Assembly: GCF_000382225.1 (NCBI RefSeq)
Contig: NZ_KB907805.1
Span: forward strand, 62,001-126,000
Origin: Hymenobacter aerophilus DSM 13606
GTDB taxonomy: Bacteria; Bacteroidota; Bacteroidia; Cytophagales; Hymenobacteraceae
Direction of reading: 5' to 3'
Length of the DNA stretch: 64,000 nt
Of the stretch, positions 17,215 through 25,347 are shown piece by piece. The number at the start of each line of letters is the position of its first letter. Within the stretch, counting starts at the first letter, position 1. A program made the position numbers and the translations under genes. Under the pieces are notes generated by a model. The model ran no database searches and was not told the DNA's origin. It saw nothing but the letters and a program-made list of their open reading frames with translations.

Positions 17215-18165
17215 GTGCTTTCTGTTTTGAAAAACGTCAGACCGCTCGGCAAGCTCATTGCCATTGGTGGCAACGAGGATAAGGGTACTTACCCCAATCC
17301 GCGCACCAAGAAGAAATACTACCTCAACTTTTTTGAGCTGGGTATCCTCAAGCGCGTAGTGCTCGAATCGGGAAAAGAAGACCCGCGCATTGAGGTTATC
17401 ACCACCGCTTCCATGATTCCCGACGAGGTGGCCCGCGTTTATATTTCCTCGTTCACGATGCTCAACTGCAACAACGTGAACGTGCTCGACATCCGCACCC
17501 GCGAAGATGCGTTGCGCCCCGATTACGTGGAGCGCATCCGCCAGGCCGATATCGTGATGATGTCGGGCGGCAATCAGTCGCGGCTGGTGCAGATTTTTGG
17601 CGGCACCGAGTTTCTGGCCGCCCTCAAGCACCGCTACCAGACGACGGCCAACTTTGTGGTGGCCGGCACCTCGGCCGGGGCCATGGGCATGTCGAAAACC
17701 ATGATTAAAGGCGGCAGCGTGCCCGATGCTCTGATGAAGGGCGCCGTGAAAATGGGCAGCGGCCTGGGGTTGATCGACAACGTTATTATCGACTCGCACT
17801 TCGTGAAGCGCGGGCGCTTCGGCCGACTCATTGAGGCCGTGGCTTTGCACCCCAAGCTTATCGGCATCGGGCTGGGCGAGGATACGGGCATGCTCATCAC
17901 CGGGGGCAACCAGCTCGAAACCATCGGCTCGAACATGGTGGTGATTATGGACGGGCACCAGCTGGAGCATAGCAATGCCGCCGCCGCCCAGAAGGGCGAG
18001 GGCATTTCGGTAGAAAACATGCTGCTGCACGTGCTGGTGCAGGGCAACCTCTACGACGTGGCGCAGCGCCGCTTCTTCCCCGACCTGAAGCTGCAGCAGC
18101 AGGCCGCCGAATCGGCCCGGATTGAGGCCACCCAGCCCGCCAACGCCCCCGCTATAGCCGGATAA
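17215..18165 (+). CDS. cphB: Cyanophycinase-like serine peptidase (S51)
   Basis: About 316 residues. Features of the S51 family: KLIAIGGNEDKG at the start, MMSGGNQSRLV, the nucleophile elbow GTSAGA with Ser153, and the conserved IIDSHFVKRGRFGRL. Cyanophycinase cuts multi-L-arginyl-poly-L-aspartate to beta-Asp-Arg dipeptides. Start choice is uncertain: the frame is open from a TTG at 17029, but similarity begins only at NVRPLGK; I chose GTG 17215, and TTG 17227 is also possible. It is convergent with an isoaspartyl peptidase, which would finish the breakdown. No cyanophycin synthetase is in the window. Confidence 0.88.
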   Translation: MLSVLKNVRPLGKLIAIGGNEDKGTYPNPRTKKKYYLNFFELGILKRVVLESGKEDPRIEVITTASMIPDEVARVYISSFTMLNCNNVNVLDIRTREDALRPDYVERIRQADIVMMSGGNQSRLVQIFGGTEFLAALKHRYQTTANFVVAGTSAGAMGMSKTMIKGGSVPDALMKGAVKMGSGLGLIDNVIIDSHFVKRGRFGRLIEAVALHPKLIGIGLGEDTGMLITGGNQLETIGSNMVVIMDGHQLEHSNAAAAQKGEGISVENMLLHVLVQGNLYDVAQRRFFPDLKLQQQAAESARIEATQPANAPAIAG

Positions 18166-18185
18166 CTCACCTTACCCATATGTAT

Positions 18186-18227
18186 AAAAACTCTGTTTCC
18201 TGTTAGGAAACAGGGTTTTTATTTTTC
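18186..18227. terminator. Intrinsic terminator
   Basis: AAAAACTCTGTTTCC pairs with GGAAACAGGGTTTTT, followed by a T run. It ends the cyanophycinase gene and could work in both directions. Confidence 0.85.
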
Positions 18228-18337
18228 CATTTCCTGCCAAGGGCACAAATCCAGCAGTTGGCAAGAAAGGTCATTAAAGGTGCCGGTAAGCCGGTGCGGC
18301 TACTCCTTATATATAGGGCGCAGAAAAACGGCGCGGC

Positions 18338-19303
18338 TCAACCCTTGTAAATGGCCACGAACGGAGCCGCGTCGCGGGAGGTCTGGCTGGCGCGGTACAT
18401 GCCCTCGGAGTTGAAGGGCAGCGCCACATTGCCGGCCGCATCCACGGCCACCAGCCCGCCCTCGCCCCCGATGGGCGCCAGCTTGTCGTGCACTACTATG
18501 CGGCAGGCTTCGGCCAGGCTCAGGCCCCGGTACTCCATCAGGCAGCTGATGTCGTGGGCCACTACGGCCCGCAGGAAAAACTCGCCGTGCCCGGTGCAGC
18601 TGATGGCGCAGGTGCGGTCGTCGGCGAAGGTGCCGCTGCCGATGATGGGCGAGTCGCCGATGCGCGAGTAGCGCTTGTTGGTCATGCCGCCGGTGCTGGT
18701 GGCGGCGGCCAGGTGGCCGTGCTGGTCGCGAGCCACCGCGCCTACCGTGCCCATTTTCTTTTTCGGGTCCTCGCTCCCACCGCTGCCGGCCTGGGCCTGC
18801 GAGTGGTCGAGGCGCATGCGGCCCTCCTGCAGCGCCTCCTGCAACTGGTCGTAGCGGTGCTGGGTGAAAAAGTAGTCGGCCGGCTGCATGGCCAGGCCGT
18901 GCTCGCGGGCCAGCTCGTCGGCGCCGGGCCAGGCCAGCAGCACGTGCTCGGTCTGCTCCATCACGAGGCGGGCGGCCCGGATGGGGTTCTGCACCTGCCG
19001 GGCGCCGGCCACGGCCCCGGCCGCCCGGTTGCGGCCGTCCATGATGGCGGCGTCCATTTCGTGGTGGCCGTCGTGGGTGAACACCGCGCCCCGGCCGGCA
19101 TTGAACAGCGGGCAGTCTTCGAGGCGGAGCACGGCCTGCTCTACGGCGTCGAGGGCGGAGCCGCCGCCGGCCAGCACCGCGTAGCCGCTGCGCAGGGCTT
19201 CGTGCAGGGCGGCCTGGTAGGCCTGCTCTTTTTCGGGCGTCATCTGGGCGGGCGAAATGGTGCCGGCACCACCGTGCAGGGCCAGGGCGAAAGTTGGAGT
19301 CAT
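18338..19303 (-). CDS. iaaA: Isoaspartyl peptidase / L-asparaginase (Ntn hydrolase)
   Basis: 321 residues with the family start ALHGGAGTI, the pattern FNAGRGAVFTHDG HHEMDA, and the autoprocessing site MG-T-VGAVA; Thr186 would become the N-terminal nucleophile after self-cleavage. TSTGGMTNK and GDSPIIGSGT complete the active site. It hydrolyses isoaspartyl dipeptides (including beta-Asp-Arg from cyanophycin) and asparagine. It faces the cyanophycinase gene. A TACCTTTG box on the minus strand at 19344-19351 gives a leader of about 35-40 nt. Confidence 0.93.
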   Translation of the reverse strand: MTPTFALALHGGAGTISPAQMTPEKEQAYQAALHEALRSGYAVLAGGGSALDAVEQAVLRLEDCPLFNAGRGAVFTHDGHHEMDAAIMDGRNRAAGAVAGARQVQNPIRAARLVMEQTEHVLLAWPGADELAREHGLAMQPADYFFTQHRYDQLQEALQEGRMRLDHSQAQAGSGGSEDPKKKMGTVGAVARDQHGHLAAATSTGGMTNKRYSRIGDSPIIGSGTFADDRTCAISCTGHGEFFLRAVVAHDISCLMEYRGLSLAEACRIVVHDKLAPIGGEGGLVAVDAAGNVALPFNSEGMYRASQTSRDAAPFVAIYKG

Positions 19304-19343
19304 GGGGCAAAAAAGATTTGGGTGGATGCGGGAAAGCGCAAGG

Positions 19344-19351
19344 CAAAGGTA
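19344..19351 (-). promoter_or_regulatory. -7 box (TACCTTTG) of the isoaspartyl peptidase gene
   Basis: A perfect TAnnTTTG on the minus strand, 40 nt before the ATG at 19303. Confidence 0.55.
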
Positions 19352-19420
19352 GGCAGCCCGATGGGGCCGGCGGCCGGACTAACGCCCGAAACGGGCCCGA
19401 ACCAACCGCATTTTTTTTCG

Positions 19421-19428
19421 TAGGTTTG
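19421..19428 (+). promoter_or_regulatory. -7 box (TAGGTTTG) of the DUF3127 gene
   Basis: A perfect TAnnTTTG on the plus strand 43 nt before the ATG at 19472. It is divergent from the box at 19344-19351. Confidence 0.5.
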
Positions 19429-19471
19429 GTTTACTGTTTCAACATCCCCAACACCCCCTAGACTTACTACT

Positions 19472-19897
19472 ATGGCTTACGAAGCTACCGGCCGCCTGCA
19501 CGAAATTTTCGACGAACAGCAGGTGAGCGAAAAATTCCGCAAGCGTGAATTTGTATTGGAAGTTATCGACGGCCAGTACCCCGAGCATATCAAGTTCCAG
19601 ACGGTGCAGGACAAGACGGCCCTCATCGACCCGTTTAAAGTGGGCGACGAAGTGAAGGTGTCGTTCAACCTGCGCGGCCGCGGTTTCAACAAGAACGGCC
19701 AGATGCTGTACTTCACCAACCTCGAAGCCTGGCGCATCGAGAACTCCGCGGGTGGCGCTGCTGCTCCCCAGCAGGGCGGTGGTGGCTACCAGCAGGCCGC
19801 CCCGCGCGCTGCTGCTCCCGCCCAAAACCAGAACCCCAACCTGCGCGCCTCGGCCGCCCCGATTGCCTCGGACGACGACAACGACCTGCCCTTCTAA
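19472..19897 (+). CDS. DUF3127 OB-fold-like protein with SSB-like acidic C-terminus
   Basis: 141 residues. Residues 1-92 match DUF3127, a small beta-rich domain found in Bacteroidota (ATGRLHEIF, FRKREFVLEV, FNLRGRGFNKNGQML). A Gly/Gln/Ala/Pro-rich linker follows, and the last residues are DDDNDLPF, very like the acidic amphipathic tip of single-stranded DNA-binding proteins (DxDIPF) that recruits repair and replication proteins. The build, OB-like domain plus disordered linker plus tip, copies that of SSB. Binding to single-stranded nucleic acid is inferred. The gene stands alone, with its own promoter and a terminator after a repeat. Confidence 0.88.
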   Translation: MAYEATGRLHEIFDEQQVSEKFRKREFVLEVIDGQYPEHIKFQTVQDKTALIDPFKVGDEVKVSFNLRGRGFNKNGQMLYFTNLEAWRIENSAGGAAAPQQGGGGYQQAAPRAAAPAQNQNPNLRASAAPIASDDDNDLPF

Positions 19898-19901
19898 GAG
19901 A

Positions 19902-19988
19902 AGTCAGGAGATAGAAGCTAGGAGCTAGAATATATTCTGCAGTATGCTGGCTCCATTCTAGCTTCGAGCTACTGACTTCCAACTCCTA
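19902..19988. repeat. Inverted repeat, family 3 (AGGAGCTAGAA type)
   Basis: AGTCAGGAGATAGAAGCTAG with GGAGCTAGAA is imperfectly complementary to TTCTAGCTTCGAGCTACTGA and onward. A related fragment (GGCTCCTGACTCCTAGCTCC) lies at 54176-54195 before the MscS gene. Confidence 0.65.
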
Positions 19989-19991
19989 AAT

Positions 19992-20026
19992 AAAAAGCCG
20001 CTGCCGCAACTGGCAGCGGCTTTTTC
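19992..20026. terminator. Intrinsic terminator
   Basis: AAAAAGCCGCTGCC pairs with GGCAGCGGCTTTTT around a GCAACT loop. Confidence 0.9.
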
Positions 20027-20084
20027 GTGCCTTGCGGCTGCTGGCGCCTGCGTGCGCCTCGGCCCCTTCCACCCCACTCAACCT

Positions 20085-21422
20085 ATGCATACGCTTGCAC
20101 AATTACGGGCCGGCGAGCTGGCCGGCGCTACCCGGCTGGATCTGGCCGAGGGCTTGACCGAGTTTCCGCCGGAGATATTTACGCTGGCCGATACGCTCGA
20201 AGTGCTCAACCTTTCGGGCAACGCGTTGCGTGAACTGCCGGCCGAGCTGCCCCGGCTGCACCGGCTGCGGGTGCTGTTCGCCTCCGACAACCAGTTCGAG
20301 CGCGTGCCCGAAGTGCTGGGTCAGTGCCCGAACCTGGAAATGGTGGGCTTCAAGGCCAACCGCATCCAGGAGCTACCGGGTGCCGCGCTGCCGCCGCGGC
20401 TACGCTGGCTTATCCTGACTGATAATGCCCTGGAAGCTCTGCCCGCGGAAATTGGCAACTGCCCGCGCCTGCAGAAGCTGATGCTGGCCGGCAACCGGCT
20501 GCGGACCCTGCCGCCTGAGCTGGCCCGCTGCCTCAACCTGGAGCTGCTGCGCCTGGCTGCCAACGCGCTGACCGAGCTGCCAACCTGGCTGCTGAACATG
20601 CCACGGCTGAGCTGGCTGGCCTTTGCCGGCAACCCGCTAACCGCCGAAGCCGAGGCCGCCGCCGAAGCGCATCCGGCCCGCCCGGCTATTGCCTGGGATG
20701 AGCTGCAGCCGGGGGCTATGCTGGGCGAAGGGGCGTCGGGCCTGATTTACCGCGCCCACTGGCAGCCCGCTTCGGCGGCTTCGCAGCAGGTGGCGCTCAA
20801 GCTGTTTAAGGGCGCCGTAACGAGCGACGGGCTGCCGCACTGCGAAATGCTGGCCTGCCTGCGTGCCGGCCTTCACCCCAACCTGATTGCCGTGGAAGGC
20901 CGCCTGACCGGCCACCCGGCCGGCACCGAGGGCCTGGTGCTGGAGTTGATTGGGCCGGAGTTTACGAATCTGGCCGGCCCGCCCACCCTGGCCAGCTGCA
21001 CCCGCGACGAGTACGCGCCCGCCACCCGGTTCGAGCTGCCCGCGCTGCTACAGTTGGCCGGTGGTATTGCCGCGGCGGCAGCCCAGCTGCACGGCCGCGG
21101 TATTGTACACGGCGACCTGTACGCCCACAACATCCTGGCCACCAACACGGGCGCGGCTTTGCTCGGCGACTTTGGGGCAGCCGGCTTCATACCCCCGACC
21201 AGCCCCGAAGCCACCGAACTGTTGCCACTCCTCGAAAGCCGGGCCTTTGGTAATCTGCTGGAAGAGCTGCTCGACCGTTGCCCGGTCCGGCCCGAAACTG
21301 CCGCCACCCTGGCCGAGCTGCGCGACTGGCAGGCCCGCTGCCAGCAGCCGCAGGTAGCGGCGCGTCCCCGGCTGGCCGAGGTCAGCCAGCGGCTGCGGGA
21401 GTTGCAGCAGCTGGCCGGCTGA
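20085..21422 (+). CDS. Leucine-rich-repeat protein kinase
   Basis: 445 residues from the ATG at 20085. Residues about 15-190 contain six to seven leucine-rich repeats (LEVLNLSGNALRELPAEL, LRWLILTDNALEALPAEI, LEMVGFKANRIQELP). A Ser/Thr/Tyr kinase-like domain follows: glycine loop LGEGASG from 213, VALKLF with the ATP-binding Lys, HGDLYAHN with catalytic Asp344, and DFG from Asp362. The HRD motif is HGD, as in aminoglycoside-kinase-like or atypical kinases, but the other residues needed for phosphotransfer are present. No membrane segment. Substrates are unknown; the LRR part presumably binds a protein partner. Confidence 0.9.
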   Translation: MHTLAQLRAGELAGATRLDLAEGLTEFPPEIFTLADTLEVLNLSGNALRELPAELPRLHRLRVLFASDNQFERVPEVLGQCPNLEMVGFKANRIQELPGAALPPRLRWLILTDNALEALPAEIGNCPRLQKLMLAGNRLRTLPPELARCLNLELLRLAANALTELPTWLLNMPRLSWLAFAGNPLTAEAEAAAEAHPARPAIAWDELQPGAMLGEGASGLIYRAHWQPASAASQQVALKLFKGAVTSDGLPHCEMLACLRAGLHPNLIAVEGRLTGHPAGTEGLVLELIGPEFTNLAGPPTLASCTRDEYAPATRFELPALLQLAGGIAAAAAQLHGRGIVHGDLYAHNILATNTGAALLGDFGAAGFIPPTSPEATELLPLLESRAFGNLLEELLDRCPVRPETAATLAELRDWQARCQQPQVAARPRLAEVSQRLRELQQLAG

Positions 21423-21595
21423 AACCCCGGACCAAGGTTTCTACGTTGTAGCCTCACTGGCGCAGTTGTTGATAGCGGCGGGCAACCGGCATGAGTTTTA
21501 TCGGGCTGCTGCGGCAGTTTATCGCCCGCCTGGTCCACTGGCAAAGCCGGCAAACCGCCCTGGCTGCTTCCTGAGTATTTTAGCATAATTTCCGT

Positions 21596-22471
21596 ATGAG
21601 TTCAGATTCCTTGCGGCCGCTGGCGGGCCAGACGGCCCTGGTAACCGGCGCTACCAGCGGCATTGGCCTGGTAACGGCCCGCGAACTAGCCCGCCGTGGC
21701 GCCGCCGTGGTGCTGGTGGGTCGCGACGCCGAAAAGGCCGGCCGGGCGCAGGAGGCCATTCGGCAGGCCGCGGGGCCCGAGGCGGAAGTGCACGTCAAGT
21801 GCTTCGATTTGTCGCTGCTGCGCAACGTGCGCACGCTGGCCGAGCAGATGCAGCAGGAATTCAGCCAATTGGATATTCTGGTGAACAACGCTGGCATCAT
21901 GCCCGGCCGCTTCACCCTTACCGATGAGGGGCACGAGTTAAGCTGGGCCACCAACCACCTGGCCCCCTATGCCCTCACCAACCTGCTGCTGCCGCTGCTT
22001 GAAGCCGCCGAGCGGGCCCGGGTGGTCACGGTGTCGTCGGTGGCGCACTGGGTGGGCGAGATTGAGCCCGAGCAGGAAGTGCGCAACTCGCCCGAAAAAT
22101 ATAGCTGGCTGACGGCCTACGCCGATTCCAAGCTGGCCAACATCCTGTTCACCAAAGAGCTGGCCCACCGCCTCGACCTTACCAACATCACCGCCAACTG
22201 CCTGCATCCGGGCATGGTGGATACGGCCCTGATGCGTCCCGACACTTCGGCCGTGATGAAGGCCCTGTGGTGGCTGGCGCGGCCGCTGATGGTGACGCCC
22301 GAGAAAGGCGCCGAAACCACGCTCTTTCTGGCCGCCGCGCCCGAGGCTGCCCGCCTGAACGGGCAGTACTTTGCCGGCCGCCGGGTGGCGCGCTGCTCCG
22401 ACCGCGCCTGCAGTCCTACCGAAGCCAGCCGCCTCTGGAAGATTTCGGCCGAGGAAACCGGCATCGAGTAG
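21596..22471 (+). CDS. SDR-family oxidoreductase, retinol dehydrogenase-like
   Basis: 291 residues: cofactor motif TGATSGIG, NNAG, catalytic SSVAH(W) with Ser, and YADSK(LAN) for Tyr and Lys, which is the YxxxK of classical SDRs. The length and the LSWATNHLAPYALTNLLLP helix are typical of retinol-dehydrogenase/WW-domain oxidoreductase-like enzymes. NADP(H) is likely since an Arg follows the second strand (VGRDAEK). The natural substrate is unknown. It starts 173 nt after the LRR kinase. Confidence 0.92.
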   Translation: MSSDSLRPLAGQTALVTGATSGIGLVTARELARRGAAVVLVGRDAEKAGRAQEAIRQAAGPEAEVHVKCFDLSLLRNVRTLAEQMQQEFSQLDILVNNAGIMPGRFTLTDEGHELSWATNHLAPYALTNLLLPLLEAAERARVVTVSSVAHWVGEIEPEQEVRNSPEKYSWLTAYADSKLANILFTKELAHRLDLTNITANCLHPGMVDTALMRPDTSAVMKALWWLARPLMVTPEKGAETTLFLAAAPEAARLNGQYFAGRRVARCSDRACSPTEASRLWKISAEETGIE

Positions 22472-22554
22472 CCGCGCCGTCGGGCCCGGCGCCGGCACCA
22501 CAGTTGGCGCACGAAAACTTCGGACATTTTAGCCCCTGAAGCTGTTGGTTGGCT

Positions 22555-23193
22555 ATGGATTTACTCGAACTTATCCGGCAGGGCGAGGGCGAGCGGCTGG
22601 AATTCAAGCAGCGCACCACCCGTCCCAACCGCATTGCCCGCACGCTGGCTTCGCTGGCCAACACCCGCGGCGGCCGGGTGCTGGTGGGCGTCGATGACAA
22701 AGGCCGGGTAACGGGCGTGCGCGACGTGGAGGAGGAACTCTACCAGTTGCGCGAAGCCGCCCGTCACTACATCGACCCGCCCCTGGATGAGCAGCTGCAG
22801 TTTCGGGCCGTGGAAGACCATGAGGGCCGGACCGTGCTGATAGTTACCGTGCCCGAAAGCGCCGCCAAGCCCCACCGCGCCCAGGTAGCCGACGGCGACT
22901 GGCGGGCCTATGTGCGGGTACGCGACCAGAGCGTGCAAACCAGCCAGCTCACCGAGAAAGTGCTGGAGCGCGAAGCCGCCCCCGAAACCGGCCGCTTCGA
23001 GCGAATTCCACTCAACCGCGAAGAGCTGGCCGTACTGGAGTATCTGCGTCAGCACCCGCGTATCACGCTGGCCCAGTACCAGAAGCTGCTCAACATTGGG
23101 CAGCGCCGCGCCCACCGCACCCTCATCAAGCTCACGCTGCACGGCTACATCAAGCACCACGACAAGCAGAAGGAAGTGTATTACACTTTCTGA
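22555..23193 (+). CDS. AlbA_2 (Schlafen-type) domain protein with winged helix
   Basis: 212 residues from the ATG at 22555. Residues 1-115 match the AlbA_2 / Schlafen-like putative ATP- or nucleic-acid-binding domain (GERLEFKQ, ANTRGGRVLVGVDDKG, AYVRVRDQSV). The C-terminal 70 residues are a likely winged helix (AVLEYLRQHPRITLAQYQKL, RAHRTLIKLTLHGYIKHH). Such proteins are usually transcription regulators or nucleases; the full-length fusion suggests a DNA-binding regulator. A terminator hairpin follows. Confidence 0.88.
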   Translation: MDLLELIRQGEGERLEFKQRTTRPNRIARTLASLANTRGGRVLVGVDDKGRVTGVRDVEEELYQLREAARHYIDPPLDEQLQFRAVEDHEGRTVLIVTVPESAAKPHRAQVADGDWRAYVRVRDQSVQTSQLTEKVLEREAAPETGRFERIPLNREELAVLEYLRQHPRITLAQYQKLLNIGQRRAHRTLIKLTLHGYIKHHDKQKEVYYTF

Positions 23194-23210
23194 AAACCCC
23201 GCTTCAAAAC

Positions 23211-23249
23211 CAAAAAGGCGCGGCAACCGAAGTTACCGCGCCTTTTTGG
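23211..23249. terminator. Bidirectional terminator
   Basis: CAAAAAGGCGCGG and CCGCGCCTTTTTG pair around a short loop. It serves the AlbA_2 gene and the small basic gene on the other strand. Confidence 0.85.
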
Positions 23250-23270
23250 TGCGTTCTTTAAATGCACGGA

Positions 23271-23387
23271 TTAGTCCTGCTGACGGGACTTGAGGGCCTT
23301 TTTCTCGTCTTTGGCGGCTTTTTTCTCCTTGGTGGTTTTGGCCGGCTCCTTCTTTTTTTCTTTGCGGGCGTCCTGGGCTTTAGCCAT
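23271..23387 (-). CDS. Small lysine-rich protein (38 residues)
   Basis: From the ATG at 23387 the ORF encodes 38 residues dominated by Lys, Ala, Glu and Asp (MAKAQDARKEKKKEPAKTTK and so on), highly charged, probably helical or disordered, with no hydrophobic core. A longer reading upstream has no sensible composition. It resembles small Lys/Ala-rich histone H1-tail-like proteins known from other Bacteroidota, but similarity over such biased sequence is weak evidence. It sits between convergent AlbA_2 and the DinB gene. Confidence 0.6.
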   Translation of the reverse strand: MAKAQDARKEKKKEPAKTTKEKKAAKDEKKALKSRQQD

Positions 23388-23482
23388 AGTGGTAGGGTTT
23401 AGGGGTGAATTCGTCCAAGATAACGCTTGGCGTTGAAACGTGTTGCATTGGCACGCCCCGCCTGGCCGGGCGTAGCGGGCGG

Positions 23483-24013
23483 CTACGCCAGCTGGGGCAG
23501 GTAGCGTTCCTGCAGTAGCTGCAGATGGTGCGCCTCGTGGCCGGCCAGCATATACACCAGAGCGCGCACGCTCACCGGGTGGCCGCTGGCCGTTCCGCAC
23601 CGCTCGGCGGCCACGGCCCCCAACGACTCGAACAGGCAGAGTGTGGCAGCCCGCACGGCCGTATATTCGGCCAGAATATCGGCTAGCGGGCGGGCGTCGG
23701 CATCCGAGAGGGGCACGTAATCATCCTGCTCGTAGCCGGCCAGCGGCGTAGCGTCGCCGCGGGCAATGCGCAGGGCGCGGTAGGCGAAAATGCGCTCCGT
23801 ATCCACCATATGCACCAGTTTTTCCTTGATGCTCCACTTGCCCGGCGCGTACCGAAACCGCGCCTGCTCGTCGGTGAGGCCCGCCAGCAGCCGCTCTAGC
23901 TCCAGGGGCTGGGCACGCAGAGCCTGCAGCGGGTCGGCGCCGGCCAGGCGCACGTAGTGGGCGTAGAATGGGGCGTACTCGGTGGCAGCAGGCGGAGTCA
24001 GGAAGGAGCTCAT
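23483..24013 (-). CDS. DinB-family (YfiT-like) protein
   Basis: 176 residues from the ATG at 24013; an earlier in-frame start at 24073 would add 20 residues. The four-helix DinB/YfiT layout is recognised by KWSIKEKLVHMVDTERIFAY with the first metal His and HEAHHLQLLQERYLP at the end with two more. The family binds a divalent metal with three His and often transfers bacillithiol or other thiols in detoxification; Bacteroidota are known to hold bacillithiol. The -7-like TATCTTCG box lies 4 nt before the ATG. Confidence 0.9.
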   Translation of the reverse strand: MSSFLTPPAATEYAPFYAHYVRLAGADPLQALRAQPLELERLLAGLTDEQARFRYAPGKWSIKEKLVHMVDTERIFAYRALRIARGDATPLAGYEQDDYVPLSDADARPLADILAEYTAVRAATLCLFESLGAVAAERCGTASGHPVSVRALVYMLAGHEAHHLQLLQERYLPQLA

Positions 24014-24017
24014 GGCC

Positions 24018-24025
24018 CGAAGATA
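24018..24025 (-). promoter_or_regulatory. -7-like box (TATCTTCG) 4 nt upstream of the DinB gene
   Basis: It departs from TAnnTTTG at one base and has the same 4-nt distance to ATG as three other genes in the window. Confidence 0.35.
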
Positions 24026-24170
24026 GGGCATTAGGGTTTCCCGCAACATAGCACACGCTGGTACTGGCGGCAAACCTAGCCCGCACTGACTTAGGCCCGG
24101 AACAGCCTCTCATTCCAGACCCGCTTCCAGGTTTTTCACGTTATAGAACAGGGTTTATTCCATTGAGAAT

Positions 24171-24683
24171 ATGATACTACGACAAGAAATAGAACCGAAG
24201 GTTGAAATCGCCAGAATGTTGTATCCAGAAATTCTACGTCTCATTCTGAAATATGCTGACGACTGCGAGAAGAATGGGGATGAAAACAACACCCAATATA
24301 CAGGCCTCGCAAGCGCCTTGCATCAACTCACCGGGAAGGATATGTCGGAATTTAATCTTTGGGAATGGTGGGAGGAAGAAGGAGCAGAAACGCTGGCCTA
24401 TAGAATCGCTCTGCCATACCCCATTAAAATTGAAAATATTACGCGGGCTGAATTAACTGAAATCATTAACAGATTAAAGCATAACGTGGATTCTGCTAAT
24501 CCAGAAGCGCACAAAACAGCTGATAGCCATTTCAATCATTGCATTCATGAATACTACTTCAGTTTTCTAAAAATAAATTTCAAAAAGTATAAATACAGCT
24601 TCTTCAATCGACAACAGGATAGCCATGGCAAGTATTTTGAATTATCAACTGATGATATAGCAAATATAATATGGAACAAATAA
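24171..24683 (+). CDS. AT-rich orphan gene, function unknown
   Basis: 170 residues, no signal peptide and no membrane segment. The composition is rich in Lys, Asn, Ile, Tyr and Glu, and codons are AT-rich throughout, unlike any other gene in the window. Acidic patches (EWWEEEGAETL) near residue 65 and a basic aromatic region near the end are visible. I do not recognise the family. Compact soluble acidic proteins of this kind are often toxin-immunity proteins, but no toxin gene is adjacent. The base use suggests recent transfer. AT-rich DNA continues to about 24720. Confidence 0.7.
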   Translation: MILRQEIEPKVEIARMLYPEILRLILKYADDCEKNGDENNTQYTGLASALHQLTGKDMSEFNLWEWWEEEGAETLAYRIALPYPIKIENITRAELTEIINRLKHNVDSANPEAHKTADSHFNHCIHEYYFSFLKINFKKYKYSFFNRQQDSHGKYFELSTDDIANIIWNK

Positions 24684-24828
24684 AATGCATTAGGAGTATC
24701 AAATTCATTAAATAAACTACTAACCACTATATCCCTTCTGGCACTTTCCAAAAACCCTTCCCACCTTTTCAATCCCCACAACAACCCCCAATCCCCCGCC
24801 CCCGTAAGTCCGACTTAAAAATCACTCT

Positions 24829-25347
24829 ATGTCTTCACTTATCGGGAAAGGACTTGCCATTTCCAAAAACGCGCTGTTCAGCGTCTTCATCAACAAAGCC
24901 GGCAAGCTGCTGGGCCGCCCGTTCAAGGTCATCCTCGTGCTCAACGAAACGGCCGACAAGCTTGCCAGTAAGGAAAGCGGCGACAACAAGTTCAAGCAGC
25001 TTTTCTCGGTAGCCTACACGCTTATCCGGCTGGTGCGCAACTACGTGAGCGGCGACTACCGGCAGGTGGAAACCAGCACCATCGTTTCGGGCCTGGGCGT
25101 GCTGCTGTACGTGCTCAGCCCCATTGATCTGGTACCTGATTTTATTCCGGTAGTAGGCTTTCTGGATGATCTGGCCCTGATCAGTTGGTTCGTTGACAAG
25201 TTTCAGGACGAGTTGGAGAAGTTCCGAGAGTGGGAAGGCACCCACGCCACCGAGGCTTCGGCTGCGGCGTCAGCTGCCAGCCAGCTCAACGAGTCGTACA
25301 CCAAGGCCGAGCAACTGCCCGCCGTAGCCGAAATAGGTCATTCCTGA
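24829..25347 (+). CDS. YkvA-family (DUF1232) protein
   Basis: 172 residues. The DUF1232 core lies about residues 75-125: the segment LLYVLSPIDLVPDFIPVVGF followed by LDDLALISW is the family signature. Its two hydrophobic segments suggest a membrane-associated protein. The N-terminal 70 residues are helical and the last 30 residues are an Ala/Ser-rich tail. The role of the family is not established. Two kinds of simple repeats and a hairpin follow it. Confidence 0.9.
   Translation: MSSLIGKGLAISKNALFSVFINKAGKLLGRPFKVILVLNETADKLASKESGDNKFKQLFSVAYTLIRLVRNYVSGDYRQVETSTIVSGLGVLLYVLSPIDLVPDFIPVVGFLDDLALISWFVDKFQDELEKFREWEGTHATEASAAASAASQLNESYTKAEQLPAVAEIGHS

Noticed and set aside
21491-21574. 27-codon ORF between the LRR kinase and the SDR
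   Set aside because: Begins with ATG and has a hydrophobic face, but is too short and lacks any signal to distinguish it from chance.
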